9,141 bases of DNA from Clostridiales bacterium (lineage in GTDB: Bacteria; Bacillota; Clostridia; Oscillospirales; Oscillospiraceae), in contig JAAYWX010000381.1 in NCBI GenBank assembly GCA_012516225.1, positions 1 to 9,141 of the forward strand. Reading direction: 5' to 3'. The position numbers and the translations under genes were made by a program. Positions 1 through 7,209 of this stretch are shown piece by piece. Each line of letters opens with the position of its first letter. The first letter of the stretch is position 1. The notes under the pieces were generated by a model. The model searched no databases and had not been told where the DNA came from. It worked only from the letters and a program-made list of their open reading frames with translations.

Positions 1-1347
1 ATTGATAAGTTTGCAAACGGGAACAGTTTTTCTGAAAAGTGCATTGACCTTATAAGTTCTCAGATTGCACGTAGAAAGCGCACACAAGACAAAACCGTTA
101 AATTTATAGACCTTTTCGCTGGGCTCGGGGGAATCCGCATCGGCTTCGAGAGCGCCTTTAGAGAAAAGGGATTCGATCCAGTCTGTGTTTTCAGTAGCGA
201 AATAAAGGAATACGCAATTAAAGCATATAAAAATTACTTCAATGATGAAGAAGTTGCTGGAGACATCACGCAAATATCTGCAGCTGATATTAAAGATTTC
301 GATTTTTTACTTGCCGGATTTCCATGTCAGCCATTTTCAGCTGCCGGATTAGGACTCGGATTCGAGGATACACGCGGCACACTTTTCTTCGAAATCGAGC
401 GCATCCTAAAAGAAAAACAGCCATATGGTTTCCTATTAGAAAATGTTGAGGGACTAATTAACCACGATGACGGTAGAACCTTATCTATCATCATTGATCA
501 CCTTAAGAAACTCAATTACTATGTTTCCTACCGGTTAATAGACAGTCAGTTTTTTGGTTTGGCACAATCTCGAAAAAGAGTATATATCGTAGGTACAAAA
601 GATGCCCACATATCACTGGATAACTTTGAAGAACACACTTCCGTATTTGGTGATATCATGGAACATGGGCTACCTACCGTAGATTCCGAATTCACAAGAA
701 AACTGTTTGCGCACTTTACTCCAGAGCAGGTTGTGGGAAAAGCAATCAAAGATAAGCGCGGCGGAACCGATAACATCCATAGTTGGGAAATTGGATTAAA
801 AGGAAACACCACGAAAGAGCAATCTGATTTCTTAAATCTTCTACTACTTGAGAGAAGGAAAAGGAAATGGGCTGCAGAAATTGGAATCGATTGGATGGAC
901 GGAATGCCACTCACCGAAAAGCAGATTTCAACATTCTATCAGCACGACAATTTAAAGGGTTTCCTCGATGAACTTGTTGATATGGGTTACCTAACACTGG
1001 AACATCCCCGCAAGAAGCAAAACGGCAGGCGTGTGCCAGATGAATCAAAGCCTAAAGGTTATAACATTGTCGCAGGTAAGCTTTCTTTTGAATTTACTAA
1101 GATCCTCGACCCAGCAGATCTCGCACCAACATTGGTCGCAATGGATGTCTCACATTTGGGCGTTGTTGATGGTGATGGCCTACGTAGGCTTTCTATTAGG
1201 GAAGGGCAGCGGTTATGTGGTTTCCCTGAAGATTATGATCTTTCTTTTCTTAAAGAAAGCGAAGCATTTGATCTGCTTGGCAACACAGTATGTATACCAG
1301 TAATAAAAGCCATTTCAGAACGGTTGGCCGATATATATGCGAACTAA
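1..1347 (+). CDS. C5-cytosine DNA methyltransferase (5' end outside window)
   Basis: Transfers a methyl group from SAM to C5 of cytosine in a specific duplex site. The frame is open from the first base and ends at TAA 1345-1347, giving 448 visible residues, so the start lies left of the window. Visible residue numbering: motif I FIDLFAGLGG at 35-44 (SAM binding), motif IV GFPCQPFS at 106-113 with catalytic Cys109, motif VI ENVEG at 147-151, motif VIII QSRKRVYIVG at 189-198, a motif IX-like RRLSIREGQRLCGFP near 395-409 and motif X LLGNTVCIPV near 425-434. The target-recognition region (about 215-385) is long and contains a helical stretch that could be a small winged helix; I cannot read the target site from it. 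Automated pipelines often label this family dcm, but E. coli Dcm orthology (CCWGG) is not implied. It converges on the restriction-like operon and a vsr gene lies in the same block, so it is probably the modification subunit of that set. Confidence 0.97.
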   Translation: MDKFANGNSFSEKCIDLISSQIARRKRTQDKTVKFIDLFAGLGGIRIGFESAFREKGFDPVCVFSSEIKEYAIKAYKNYFNDEEVAGDITQISAADIKDFDFLLAGFPCQPFSAAGLGLGFEDTRGTLFFEIERILKEKQPYGFLLENVEGLINHDDGRTLSIIIDHLKKLNYYVSYRLIDSQFFGLAQSRKRVYIVGTKDAHISLDNFEEHTSVFGDIMEHGLPTVDSEFTRKLFAHFTPEQVVGKAIKDKRGGTDNIHSWEIGLKGNTTKEQSDFLNLLLLERRKRKWAAEIGIDWMDGMPLTEKQISTFYQHDNLKGFLDELVDMGYLTLEHPRKKQNGRRVPDESKPKGYNIVAGKLSFEFTKILDPADLAPTLVAMDVSHLGVVDGDGLRRLSIREGQRLCGFPEDYDLSFLKESEAFDLLGNTVCIPVIKAISERLADIYAN

Positions 1348-1357
1348 GCATTACCAC

Positions 1358-1397
1358 AGAGGCGGACGCATCCAATGCGCCTGTCTCTATATTTTTT
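1358..1397 (+). terminator. Rho-independent terminator of the methyltransferase gene
   Basis: Two 14-nt arms (1358-1371 and 1375-1388) pair with one mismatch and two G-T pairs around a CCA loop. ATATTTTTT follows on the + strand. It begins 11 nt after the methyltransferase stop. The right arm overlaps the stop codon (1389-1387) of the convergent leftward gene. On the minus strand the hairpin is not followed by a T-run, so it should act mainly on rightward transcription. Confidence 0.8.
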
Positions 1398-2322
1398 GTA
1401 TTCTATATGAAGCGGCATTTACAAGCCACTCCTCACCATTGAAAATAGTTTCGTATGGATTCCTGATAAATTCCGGTTGATATCCTGGTTCTCCTATTCG
1501 CGCATAATCAACCAAGCAAAGTAAATATTTATCTGCTTTAATCCTTGCAACATCGGATTCGTTTTCTGACCAGAAAAAATGAGGGAATCCAATATAGCAC
1601 TTCACTTCAATGAACCGATCATAATGCTCAGTTTCATAACTCTCATACGATACTATGTCATACCCGGCTGCAACATCAAAATCAGAAATCCGCTTTATCT
1701 TCTGCGCCATTTTGGGGAGACGCTTCTTCTCAAGTTCCAATACAAATTCCTCAGCCTCCAGGCCTCGCTTGCTTTGGTCTTCCTGTTGTTTTAATAATTG
1801 CTCAAGAGTGAATTTCTTTCTTCGGTTATGCAATTGCTCAGTCCAGTTAGACTCATAGTCTCCCGTAACACCTATTTCTCCGTTCTCTTCCTTGTTAAGA
1901 GCACCTGCCATAATAAGAAAATTTCGAATAGCTGCATATGCAAGAGGAAACGCAGACCGTTTAATTGTTAAATGACCTTTTTCTGCATCAAAACCCGTGG
2001 CATCCTTATCAAAAATGCCGTCTTCTACGAGCCTACTTATGCTCAATGCTACTAACTGATTAATTTTGGCATCGCTCTGTTGCTCCGAAAGCACATTTAG
2101 TGCTGGTAACGGGATAACGGTATCTGTGGTTGTATCGACCAATCTTAGATACTCAAAAAACGCTACTGCTCCAGGGCAATTAACTATAATATTGTTTTCC
2201 AGGGCACATCTGTTCCGTATCTCGTCCCTGCTGATTTTATCCTTGCCAGCCAAAATCGAGATAAGAAACAGAATGCCATCAATATTCCCAATGGAATTAC
2301 ATCTTTTTAGTTCTGTTAACAT
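1387..2322 (-). CDS. DUF3883 domain protein, putative PD-(D/E)XK nuclease-like subunit
   Basis: A 311-residue protein. The C-terminal half matches the DUF3883 (NO VEIN C-terminal) pattern: GLEAEEFVLELE at 187-198, GYDIVSYE at 220-227, FIEVKC at 237-242 and FFWSENE at 249-255. The conserved Glu, the Asp of GYD and the EVK triplet fit a PD-(D/E)XK nuclease-like core, so DNA cleavage or end binding is plausible but unproven. Residues 1-165 are helical and unrecognised; a basic, Lys/Gln-rich linker (about 167-186) joins the two parts. The ATG lies inside the SNF2 gene, whose last 26 bases overlap it, with no good ribosome binding site in front, so translational coupling is likely. It is the last gene of the leftward operon. 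DUF3883 domains are often found fused to or beside helicases in restriction-type systems; here it is a separate chain directly after the SNF2 ATPase. Confidence 0.87.
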   Translation of the reverse strand: MLTELKRCNSIGNIDGILFLISILAGKDKISRDEIRNRCALENNIIVNCPGAVAFFEYLRLVDTTTDTVIPLPALNVLSEQQSDAKINQLVALSISRLVEDGIFDKDATGFDAEKGHLTIKRSAFPLAYAAIRNFLIMAGALNKEENGEIGVTGDYESNWTEQLHNRRKKFTLEQLLKQQEDQSKRGLEAEEFVLELEKKRLPKMAQKIKRISDFDVAAGYDIVSYESYETEHYDRFIEVKCYIGFPHFFWSENESDVARIKADKYLLCLVDYARIGEPGYQPEFIRNPYETIFNGEEWLVNAASYRIQKI

Positions 2323-4255
2323 ACTCTGCTATCAAAGCCTTGATATCATCATCTCCAGTTTCTAATCCTGCATTCTCGAACAGCGGGATTGGCATACTCT
2401 CGATGATATCTCGAAGCCTTGTCTCCTTCTCGATTAATCTATCATGGATCACTTCATCAATAGACTCTTCAGATAACAAATAATAATAATTCGTCTCTGT
2501 TTCCGGTTCTAAACCATATCTATGAATACGATCCTTTGACTGTATAAAATGCGCCGCATTAAAACTCCTCTCCATATAAATGGCGTTATGGCAAGCCTTA
2601 TGCAGCGAGATTGACTCAGACACCGCAAATGGATTTGCAATAATAACCTTAAAGGCGGAGTCCAGTTTATTAAACTCTGCTATGATTTTCTCTCTGGTTT
2701 CAACTTCATCTTCATCTTCATCACCCGTAGCAACTGGAGTAGCACCATACAACGTTTTACATGGGATTCCACATGAAAGCAGGTACTTTTCAAAATCAAG
2801 TATGTTTTTTATATAGATTGCCCAAACTACAACCTTCCCGCCGTCAGCAACAATCTGTTCGATAAGTTCCCGAGCTTTAATAAATTTTGCAGGTGTTTCC
2901 AACTTAGCATACTGCAAAACATCTGAGATCAATGATGTATCTTCAGATACTGCATTTGGATCAAATCCCTCGAAGGATGCAAAATTCTTAAGCGGCATAC
3001 TAAGAAGGCTCGGATTTGTTGCTGCTTGCATCATCCGAAGCAGACGCGCTTTAACTAAATCTTGCCTGAACCAGTTGTCTTTGCTTGAAACAATATCGTT
3101 CATATACTTCTTTTCTATTACATCGTATATTCTACGCTGAGTTTCTCCCATAGGAACAATAATCGGTTCATGCTCTGTCGCTTGTGGTATACCAAGGTCG
3201 CTCTTTTTTATGCGGATGAAAAATGGTTCTATTGTCTGTAGTAAAGTATCTACACGCGGATCACTTATTGCTTTGCTCATGTCTTTAAGCTGGTATACTT
3301 CAAAGGGTATTATCTTTTTGGTGGGCCAAATGAATTTATAAAGATTATACAAATCTTCGTAGCCATTTGGTGCTGGTGTACCTGTCAGCACGACCCTTGA
3401 TGAGCAGTATGATGCAATCTCTAACACTCCTGCAGCGGTCACGCCACCGTTTGTGTTTTTAATTTTATGTGCTTCATCTAATACAACCATCACCTTGTTA
3501 TTTTTAAGGAAATATATCAGTTCATCTTTTAGCGCTGACACTGATGCGTATGAGAGTAACGTGATTCTTGCAGGATTAAATGAATACAGATATTGCTTTT
3601 TCTCTTCAATCGGGACTTTCCCATTCAGCCTTCTTGTTGACGGCTTTTCTCCAAAACACTCTTCGTATTCAAATTCCCAGGGACCAAATGCACTCAAAGG
3701 AGAGACAATCAATAATCGATCCACATATTTTTTGTCTTCTTGCGGTAGATTTGACAAATAAGCAAAAGCCCCATAGACAACGCTTGTTTTGCCCGCTCCT
3801 GGCACAGAGAAATTACACGCATTCTGTGAGAAGGCGAGGTGATATGCAGAAAGCAACTGTAGTTTATACAGACTTCTATTAGACAGATTTTTGCTTACAG
3901 AATCAACAAACCGCTCAAAATCATCTTTATCACAATGATTATCTCTGATTAGACGAGCCTTTTCTGCAAATTCCCCAAATTTTTCCTCTTCAAGCGCGTA
4001 ATTGGTTACTGCCTCGGAAACCCTTCCTGAATAAACAAGTTCTGCCCCAATATAATCGCAGAGCTTCTTTATCCGATCGATACTCTTATTTATGTCATCA
4101 TCGGCTTCAACAATAATACTGCCATCCGTTTTAGCGAACTTCACCGTGTCCTTTAAGTACCGCGCCGCACGTCTATTGCTAAATATGGAATCTATGTCCC
4201 CGGTGATAATTAGAGAACTGCCGTTTTCATTTGATTCAAGACACAGTTTCTTCAT
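2297..4255 (-). CDS. SNF2-family DNA-dependent ATPase/helicase
   Basis: A 652-residue superfamily 2 ATPase expected to translocate on duplex DNA. Motifs in order: a Q-motif-like LYKLQLLSAYHLAFSQN at 129-145, Walker A PGAGKTS at 152-158, motif Ia LIVSPLSAFGPWEFE at 182-196, DEAH box at 260-263, motif III TGTPAPNG at 291-298, motif IV-like VVVWAIY at 475-481, and motifs V/VI at 541-581 ending QSKDRIHRYG. TGTP and the QxxDRxHRxG form mark SNF2 rather than other SF2 helicases. The first 125 residues are unassigned. A very acidic loop (GDEDEDEVE, 511-519) sits in the second ATPase lobe and is encoded by a short TTCATC-type DNA repeat. AAGGAAG at 4270-4264, overlapping the stop of the upstream ParB-like gene, lies 8 nt before the ATG. 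It overlaps the DUF3883 gene by 26 bp. No nuclease domain is fused to it, so cutting would have to come from its neighbours. Confidence 0.95.
   Translation of the reverse strand: MKKLCLESNENGSSLIITGDIDSIFSNRRAARYLKDTVKFAKTDGSIIVEADDDINKSIDRIKKLCDYIGAELVYSGRVSEAVTNYALEEEKFGEFAEKARLIRDNHCDKDDFERFVDSVSKNLSNRSLYKLQLLSAYHLAFSQNACNFSVPGAGKTSVVYGAFAYLSNLPQEDKKYVDRLLIVSPLSAFGPWEFEYEECFGEKPSTRRLNGKVPIEEKKQYLYSFNPARITLLSYASVSALKDELIYFLKNNKVMVVLDEAHKIKNTNGGVTAAGVLEIASYCSSRVVLTGTPAPNGYEDLYNLYKFIWPTKKIIPFEVYQLKDMSKAISDPRVDTLLQTIEPFFIRIKKSDLGIPQATEHEPIIVPMGETQRRIYDVIEKKYMNDIVSSKDNWFRQDLVKARLLRMMQAATNPSLLSMPLKNFASFEGFDPNAVSEDTSLISDVLQYAKLETPAKFIKARELIEQIVADGGKVVVWAIYIKNILDFEKYLLSCGIPCKTLYGATPVATGDEDEDEVETREKIIAEFNKLDSAFKVIIANPFAVSESISLHKACHNAIYMERSFNAAHFIQSKDRIHRYGLEPETETNYYYLLSEESIDEVIHDRLIEKETRLRDIIESMPIPLFENAGLETGDDDIKALIAEYVNRTKKM
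2703..2720. repeat. Short TTCATC tandem repeat inside the SNF2 gene
   Basis: TTCATC is repeated three times without interruption on the + strand, encoding part of the acidic Asp/Glu run of the SNF2 protein on the minus strand. The 6-bp unit means slippage would change loop length without breaking the frame. Confidence 0.6.
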
Positions 4256-4269
4256 TCACTCAACTTCCT

Positions 4270-5556
4270 TTACAAACCGAGAATTTCCTTGAATTTAGTT
4301 ACAAATTCATCCAAGGATTTGACACAGCCAAGCACATTTCTGTCGCTCAAGAAACTCGGTTGACTTACATCTACAACTTCAAGAGCCTGACAAGCCTTCA
4401 TAAGCTGCTGTAATGGTCTTGCTGCGTTAGCATGGTTATTTAAGATATCCATGCTCTGAATATAGTTATCGTCAAACGGTTCTTCGACTTTCTGTTGCCA
4501 CTGTTGATCCCTTGCCTTCAAGGCTCGACTCAGATCTGGTGGATTCTTTGCCATAATATCCTCTACGGATTCTTCCTGAATAGCATCAGTAGTTGCAAAA
4601 TGCTGGTCGCGGAACGATTCCCATACTTCTTGCTTCGCAAAGAAGCTTGATGCCGGCTTCTTCACCGAAGGTACCGAAATAATATCTCGGAAAAGAGTTT
4701 GCTCGAAATTAGCACGGATGTAATCAAAAGCAATCAGCTTTAAATCAGCGACATCGGCTTCAGGATCATAAGCCCACATTGAGGCTACGCCAGCCTTATA
4801 TTTCTTTAGGGCAGAATCAAGCTTTAGGAATGAGTCCTCATTTTTGTCAAGTTGAGTATACATACCGGAATAGCCATACTCATCCAGATATTCATCCATC
4901 AAATTCAGGGCAGAGAGCATTGTGCGAACTTCGCCCGGTTTGCAATCCATCATTCCAGCAATGTCATCGTCGGTAAATCCCGCATCTTTTAAGTCCTTGC
5001 ACTTAAGGTACTTCTCAATAGGATTATAATCAACTTTAGCATCCTCGCCCATCTGGTAAGTAGTTTCCAGCGCAAGAATCTCTTTTTTGTCGGCACCCTC
5101 GGGCAGAATGATAGCGATAAAGAACTGACAGTGACTCTTTTCGTTGAACGGAATGGTATCATCCGCCATAATGCTGTTCAGCAAACTCGCACGGCGGTTA
5201 CCATCAATAATCATACCATCAGCAGTCACTATTCCATGTTTTTGCTGGTGCTCTTTAAGAAGGCGCTCCCTTGTTTTCTTATTCGCCTCTGGCTTGGAAT
5301 CCCAGAGAAATTTTTCAATAATCTTCTTATCACCTGGGTCTTCCGGATTAAGCTGATGGTTCTGTCTCTCATATGACTTAACAACACTACCGATCCTTCC
5401 GTTGTACGGATTATAGACCAGATATTCCAGAGGTATCGCATAGGCATTAAGTGTGATAATACTACCATGATAGGTAATAGGGATACCGGTCCGGCAAGCA
5501 GTCTCCGGATGGTCTGTGAATTCTTTCAACTTAGCTTTTCTTTCAGCAGCGTTCAT
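4270..5556 (-). CDS. ParB/sulfiredoxin-fold domain protein
   Basis: A 428-residue protein. The N-terminal part resembles the ParB N-terminal (ParB/Srx) fold: IPLEYLVYNPYNGRIGSV at 41-58 followed by IIDGNRRASLL at 116-126, where GNRR takes the place of the ParB GxxRR nucleotide and phosphate-binding loop. FTDDDIAGMMDCKPGEVRTM (194-213) looks like the helix-turn-helix that follows this fold in ParB proteins. The C-terminal 200 residues are helical and unassigned. I chose ATG 5556 over the in-frame GTG at 5571 because GGAGGG (5569-5564) stands 7 nt before the ATG and would lie inside the coding region for the GTG. It starts 17 nt after the DpnII-like gene and ends 14 nt before the SNF2 gene. There is no parA neighbour, so plasmid partition is unlikely; DNA or target sensing, or CTP/ATP-dependent DNA loading for the SNF2 motor, is my inference. 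Confidence 0.82.
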   Translation of the reverse strand: MNAAERKAKLKEFTDHPETACRTGIPITYHGSIITLNAYAIPLEYLVYNPYNGRIGSVVKSYERQNHQLNPEDPGDKKIIEKFLWDSKPEANKKTRERLLKEHQQKHGIVTADGMIIDGNRRASLLNSIMADDTIPFNEKSHCQFFIAIILPEGADKKEILALETTYQMGEDAKVDYNPIEKYLKCKDLKDAGFTDDDIAGMMDCKPGEVRTMLSALNLMDEYLDEYGYSGMYTQLDKNEDSFLKLDSALKKYKAGVASMWAYDPEADVADLKLIAFDYIRANFEQTLFRDIISVPSVKKPASSFFAKQEVWESFRDQHFATTDAIQEESVEDIMAKNPPDLSRALKARDQQWQQKVEEPFDDNYIQSMDILNNHANAARPLQQLMKACQALEVVDVSQPSFLSDRNVLGCVKSLDEFVTKFKEILGL

Positions 5557-5563
5557 ATTTAAA

Positions 5564-5569
5564 CCCTCC
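5564..5569 (-). promoter_or_regulatory. Ribosome binding site deciding the ParB-like start
   Basis: GGAGGG on the minus strand, 7 nt before ATG 5556 and just after the stop of the upstream gene (5576-5574). It rules against the longer GTG 5571 start. Confidence 0.8.
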
Positions 5570-5573
5570 ACAG

Positions 5574-6503
5574 TTATAATTCGTTGATGTGTGCATCAAT
5601 GATATCTTCCAATAAGCCCATGTTTTGAAAATTGAGAACATAATCGGAACACCTATGAATTTCTCTCATATCGGCTTGTCTTCCTATCCAGCCAGCTCCA
5701 TCTAAAAAATTGACGAAGATTATTTTATTTCCAGCCTCTCGTTCTGATTTTATAACAGCCTCCGTTTTTCTTGCTGCTTCCTTTTTGCTTCCTTGGCTGC
5801 TGGATGTCGTGACGCTATACGACACATCAAGAATGAGTTTTGGCTTTGTGGATGATTCCAAGACAAAACTTACCGCACGATCGAGCTTTGGTATCCGAAC
5901 ATTTTTCTGGTATTCAAGTCCGTGTTTTGCACAGACCCTTTTCAACTCTTTTTCAATATCTGCAAGTATTGCATCACCGATCATATTGCTATAGGTACCC
6001 TCCAAGCCGCGCTTTACAAGCTGCCGGACGCTACTTTCGTCTTTAATTTTTGCAAGTGTGCTCGCATCCATTGCCATATTTTCCAAATAGAACGGGTGAA
6101 TACACGCCTGCATCTTAGGATCATTCTTTCCATCCCAAATGAGATTTAAGACGCTTTCCATCATTGCTGGGCTTTCCATCATAGCTGAACGAATTTTACT
6201 CAGTCCCCATTCTGTAGCAAAGACAAAGCCACGATCTTTTCTTATCATTGACACCATTCTTTTAAATCTTTCTTCTGAAATCTCCGCTACCGAAGTAAGT
6301 CTATCCAAAGAATCTTTATGGTCAATGATATATTGCTTCAGAGTCTCCTTGCTCGAGATGGATTTTAATCCAACAAGGATATCTGCCGTCTGTTCATCAA
6401 TCGTCCTCTTAATGCTCTCCTCACAGTCCTGATTAATATAGAACATCGTAGTCGAGTTAAACAGCTCGTCATAGGTTAGTTTTCTTGCTTTCGTATCTGC
6501 CAT
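5574..6503 (-). CDS. DpnII-like PD-(D/E)XK restriction endonuclease-type protein
   Basis: A 309-residue protein and the first gene of the leftward operon. The C-terminal third resembles the DpnII/MboI-type endonuclease fold: IPKLDRAVSFVLES (204-217), LILDVSYSVTTSSSQGSKK (223-241, with the family-like GSK after a strand), then IIFVNFLDGAGW (261-272, like the DG-GW segment of DpnII) and DYVLNFQNMGLLEDII (287-302). In this reading the metal ligands would be Asp208 and Asp226, and the position usually held by Lys or Asn is Ser228, a divergent active site. The N-terminal 190 residues are helical and unassigned, including a Met-rich repeat-like stretch at 108-117. The assignment rests on motif spacing only. 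The ATG is preceded at 7 nt by a run of seven G on the minus strand. Position in the operon suggests it is the main cutting subunit; an alternative is a catalytically dead DNA-binding homologue. Confidence 0.62.
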   Translation of the reverse strand: MADTKARKLTYDELFNSTTMFYINQDCEESIKRTIDEQTADILVGLKSISSKETLKQYIIDHKDSLDRLTSVAEISEERFKRMVSMIRKDRGFVFATEWGLSKIRSAMMESPAMMESVLNLIWDGKNDPKMQACIHPFYLENMAMDASTLAKIKDESSVRQLVKRGLEGTYSNMIGDAILADIEKELKRVCAKHGLEYQKNVRIPKLDRAVSFVLESSTKPKLILDVSYSVTTSSSQGSKKEAARKTEAVIKSEREAGNKIIFVNFLDGAGWIGRQADMREIHRCSDYVLNFQNMGLLEDIIDAHINEL

Positions 6504-6510
6504 GTTTGAA

Positions 6511-6517
6511 CCCCCCC
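6511..6517 (-). promoter_or_regulatory. Poly-G ribosome binding site of the operon
   Basis: Seven consecutive G on the minus strand, 7 nt before ATG 6503, stand in for the usual AGGAGG. A homopolymer here could vary in length and so tune translation of the first operon gene, or it could be a small sequencing length error. Confidence 0.55.
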
Positions 6518-6524
6518 ATCGTTA

Positions 6525-6536
6525 ATATGTACATAT
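6525..6536. promoter_or_regulatory. 12-bp palindrome at the operon promoter, possible operator
   Basis: ATATGTACATAT is a perfect 12-bp palindrome. It overlaps the last two bases of the -10 box (6540-6535) and extends into the expected transcription start region of the leftward operon, the position of a classic repressor site. No regulator gene with an obvious match is nearby. Confidence 0.5.
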
Positions 6537-6563
6537 CATATCACGCTTGAATAAAAAAGGCAA
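6535..6563 (-). promoter_or_regulatory. Sigma-A-like promoter of the leftward restriction-like operon
   Basis: On the minus strand TTGCCT (6563-6558) and TATGAT (6540-6535) are separated by 17 nt, 4/6 and 5/6 matches to consensus. The -10 is 31 nt before ATG 6503. No other convincing promoter was seen between vsr and the operon, so this probably drives all four genes down to 1387. Confidence 0.72.
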
Positions 6564-6681
6564 TAGAAATATTACACTTTTTTGCGGATTTTTTTGAGAA
6601 CCGTATTTTTTAATTTTCAAATATATAAGAGCAAGCAAATATTCGCCACTACGCTCATATGCGAATTTATTTTCTAATATA

Positions 6682-6720
6682 TAACCCCGGTACAATAGAC
6701 GCGGCCATCACCGGGGGTTA
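6682..6720 (-). terminator. Inverted repeat at the end of vsr, possible terminator
   Basis: TAACCCCGGT (6682-6691) and ACCGGGGGTTA (6710-6720) pair with one bulged G around an 18-nt loop. The repeat includes the vsr stop codon. The minus-strand sequence after it is AT-rich but has no clean T-run, so it may be a weak terminator or mRNA 3'-end stabiliser that separates vsr from the promoter-driven operon downstream. Confidence 0.45.
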
Positions 6721-7200
6721 ATAATCATCGCCTTCTGGTTCCCTATCATAGGTGTTAATTACCATCTTTTCAAACACAGTCTCTTCTATAAATCGTAGAC
6801 ATCCTTGTAGGTCCTTTTTTATATCATTACTCCAGAATCGAATTACAGTCCAATAAAGTAATGCCAATTCTCTATCCACCCTGCGATCGCGTTCCATATT
6901 CTCTTCTATATGTCGAAGCCAATACTGTGGGTTTTTTCCGCGTTCCAAGCGAACTTTTAGCTTATCCCAATCTTTACCGTGGAAAAACTCGCTATCACAA
7001 AAAAGAGCTAACTTGTATTTTGTAATTGCTATGTCTGGAGAACCTGGTAATTTCTTATAATTCTTTCGATATCGGTATCCATCGTGCCATAAACGCTTTC
7101 GTAGCAATACCTCAACACTTGTATCTTTGCTACGGATATTTCGCATATTCCTTCTTATTTTCTCAGATACTTCTCCAAATTGGCGATCTTTTCTTTGCAT
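6718..7200 (-). CDS. vsr: Very short patch repair endonuclease (Vsr)
   Basis: Nicks DNA 5' of the T in T:G mismatches that arise when 5-methylcytosine deaminates, starting short-patch repair. The 160 residues align well with the Vsr family: RRNMRNIRSKDTSVEVLLRK (16-35, with the conserved Glu30), LPGSPDIAI (51-59, catalytic Asp56 equivalent to E. coli Asp51), LALFCDSEFFHG (64-75, His74 equivalent to the FWH histidine) and a NMERDRR (101-107) helix. E. coli Vsr has FWHHHHC here with structural zinc; this protein has FFHGKDW, so the zinc site looks lost or reshaped, as in other short Vsr homologues. ATG 7200 has AGGGG (7214-7210) 9 nt upstream; the longer TTG 7209 start would have no spacing at all. 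A C5-methyltransferase in the same block fits this role. Confidence 0.95.
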   Translation of the reverse strand: MQRKDRQFGEVSEKIRRNMRNIRSKDTSVEVLLRKRLWHDGYRYRKNYKKLPGSPDIAITKYKLALFCDSEFFHGKDWDKLKVRLERGKNPQYWLRHIEENMERDRRVDRELALLYWTVIRFWSNDIKKDLQGCLRFIEETVFEKMVINTYDREPEGDDY

Positions 7201-7209
7201 AATTATCAA

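Noticed and set aside
546..914. 122-residue minus-strand reading frame opposite the methyltransferase
   Set aside because: Shadow of conserved methyltransferase codons; low-complexity Ser/Phe-rich product.
559..1347. Start of the methyltransferase at 559
   Set aside because: The codon is TTG inside motif VIII, and motifs I, IV and VI are encoded in the same open frame upstream, back to base 1.
4270..5556. Plasmid partition ParB
   Set aside because: No ParA-type ATPase or parS-like repeat cluster was seen, and the gene sits inside a restriction-like operon.
5557..5571. GTG start for the ParB-like gene
   Set aside because: The GGAGGG ribosome binding site would lie within the coding sequence; ATG 5556 is correctly spaced.
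1387..6503. DISARM system
   Set aside because: A C5-MTase and a SNF2 ATPase are present, but nothing resembling drmA, drmB or drmC is encoded in the window.
7201..7209. TTG start giving vsr three extra residues
   Set aside because: It touches the ribosome binding site with no spacing; ATG 7200 has a 9-nt spacing.
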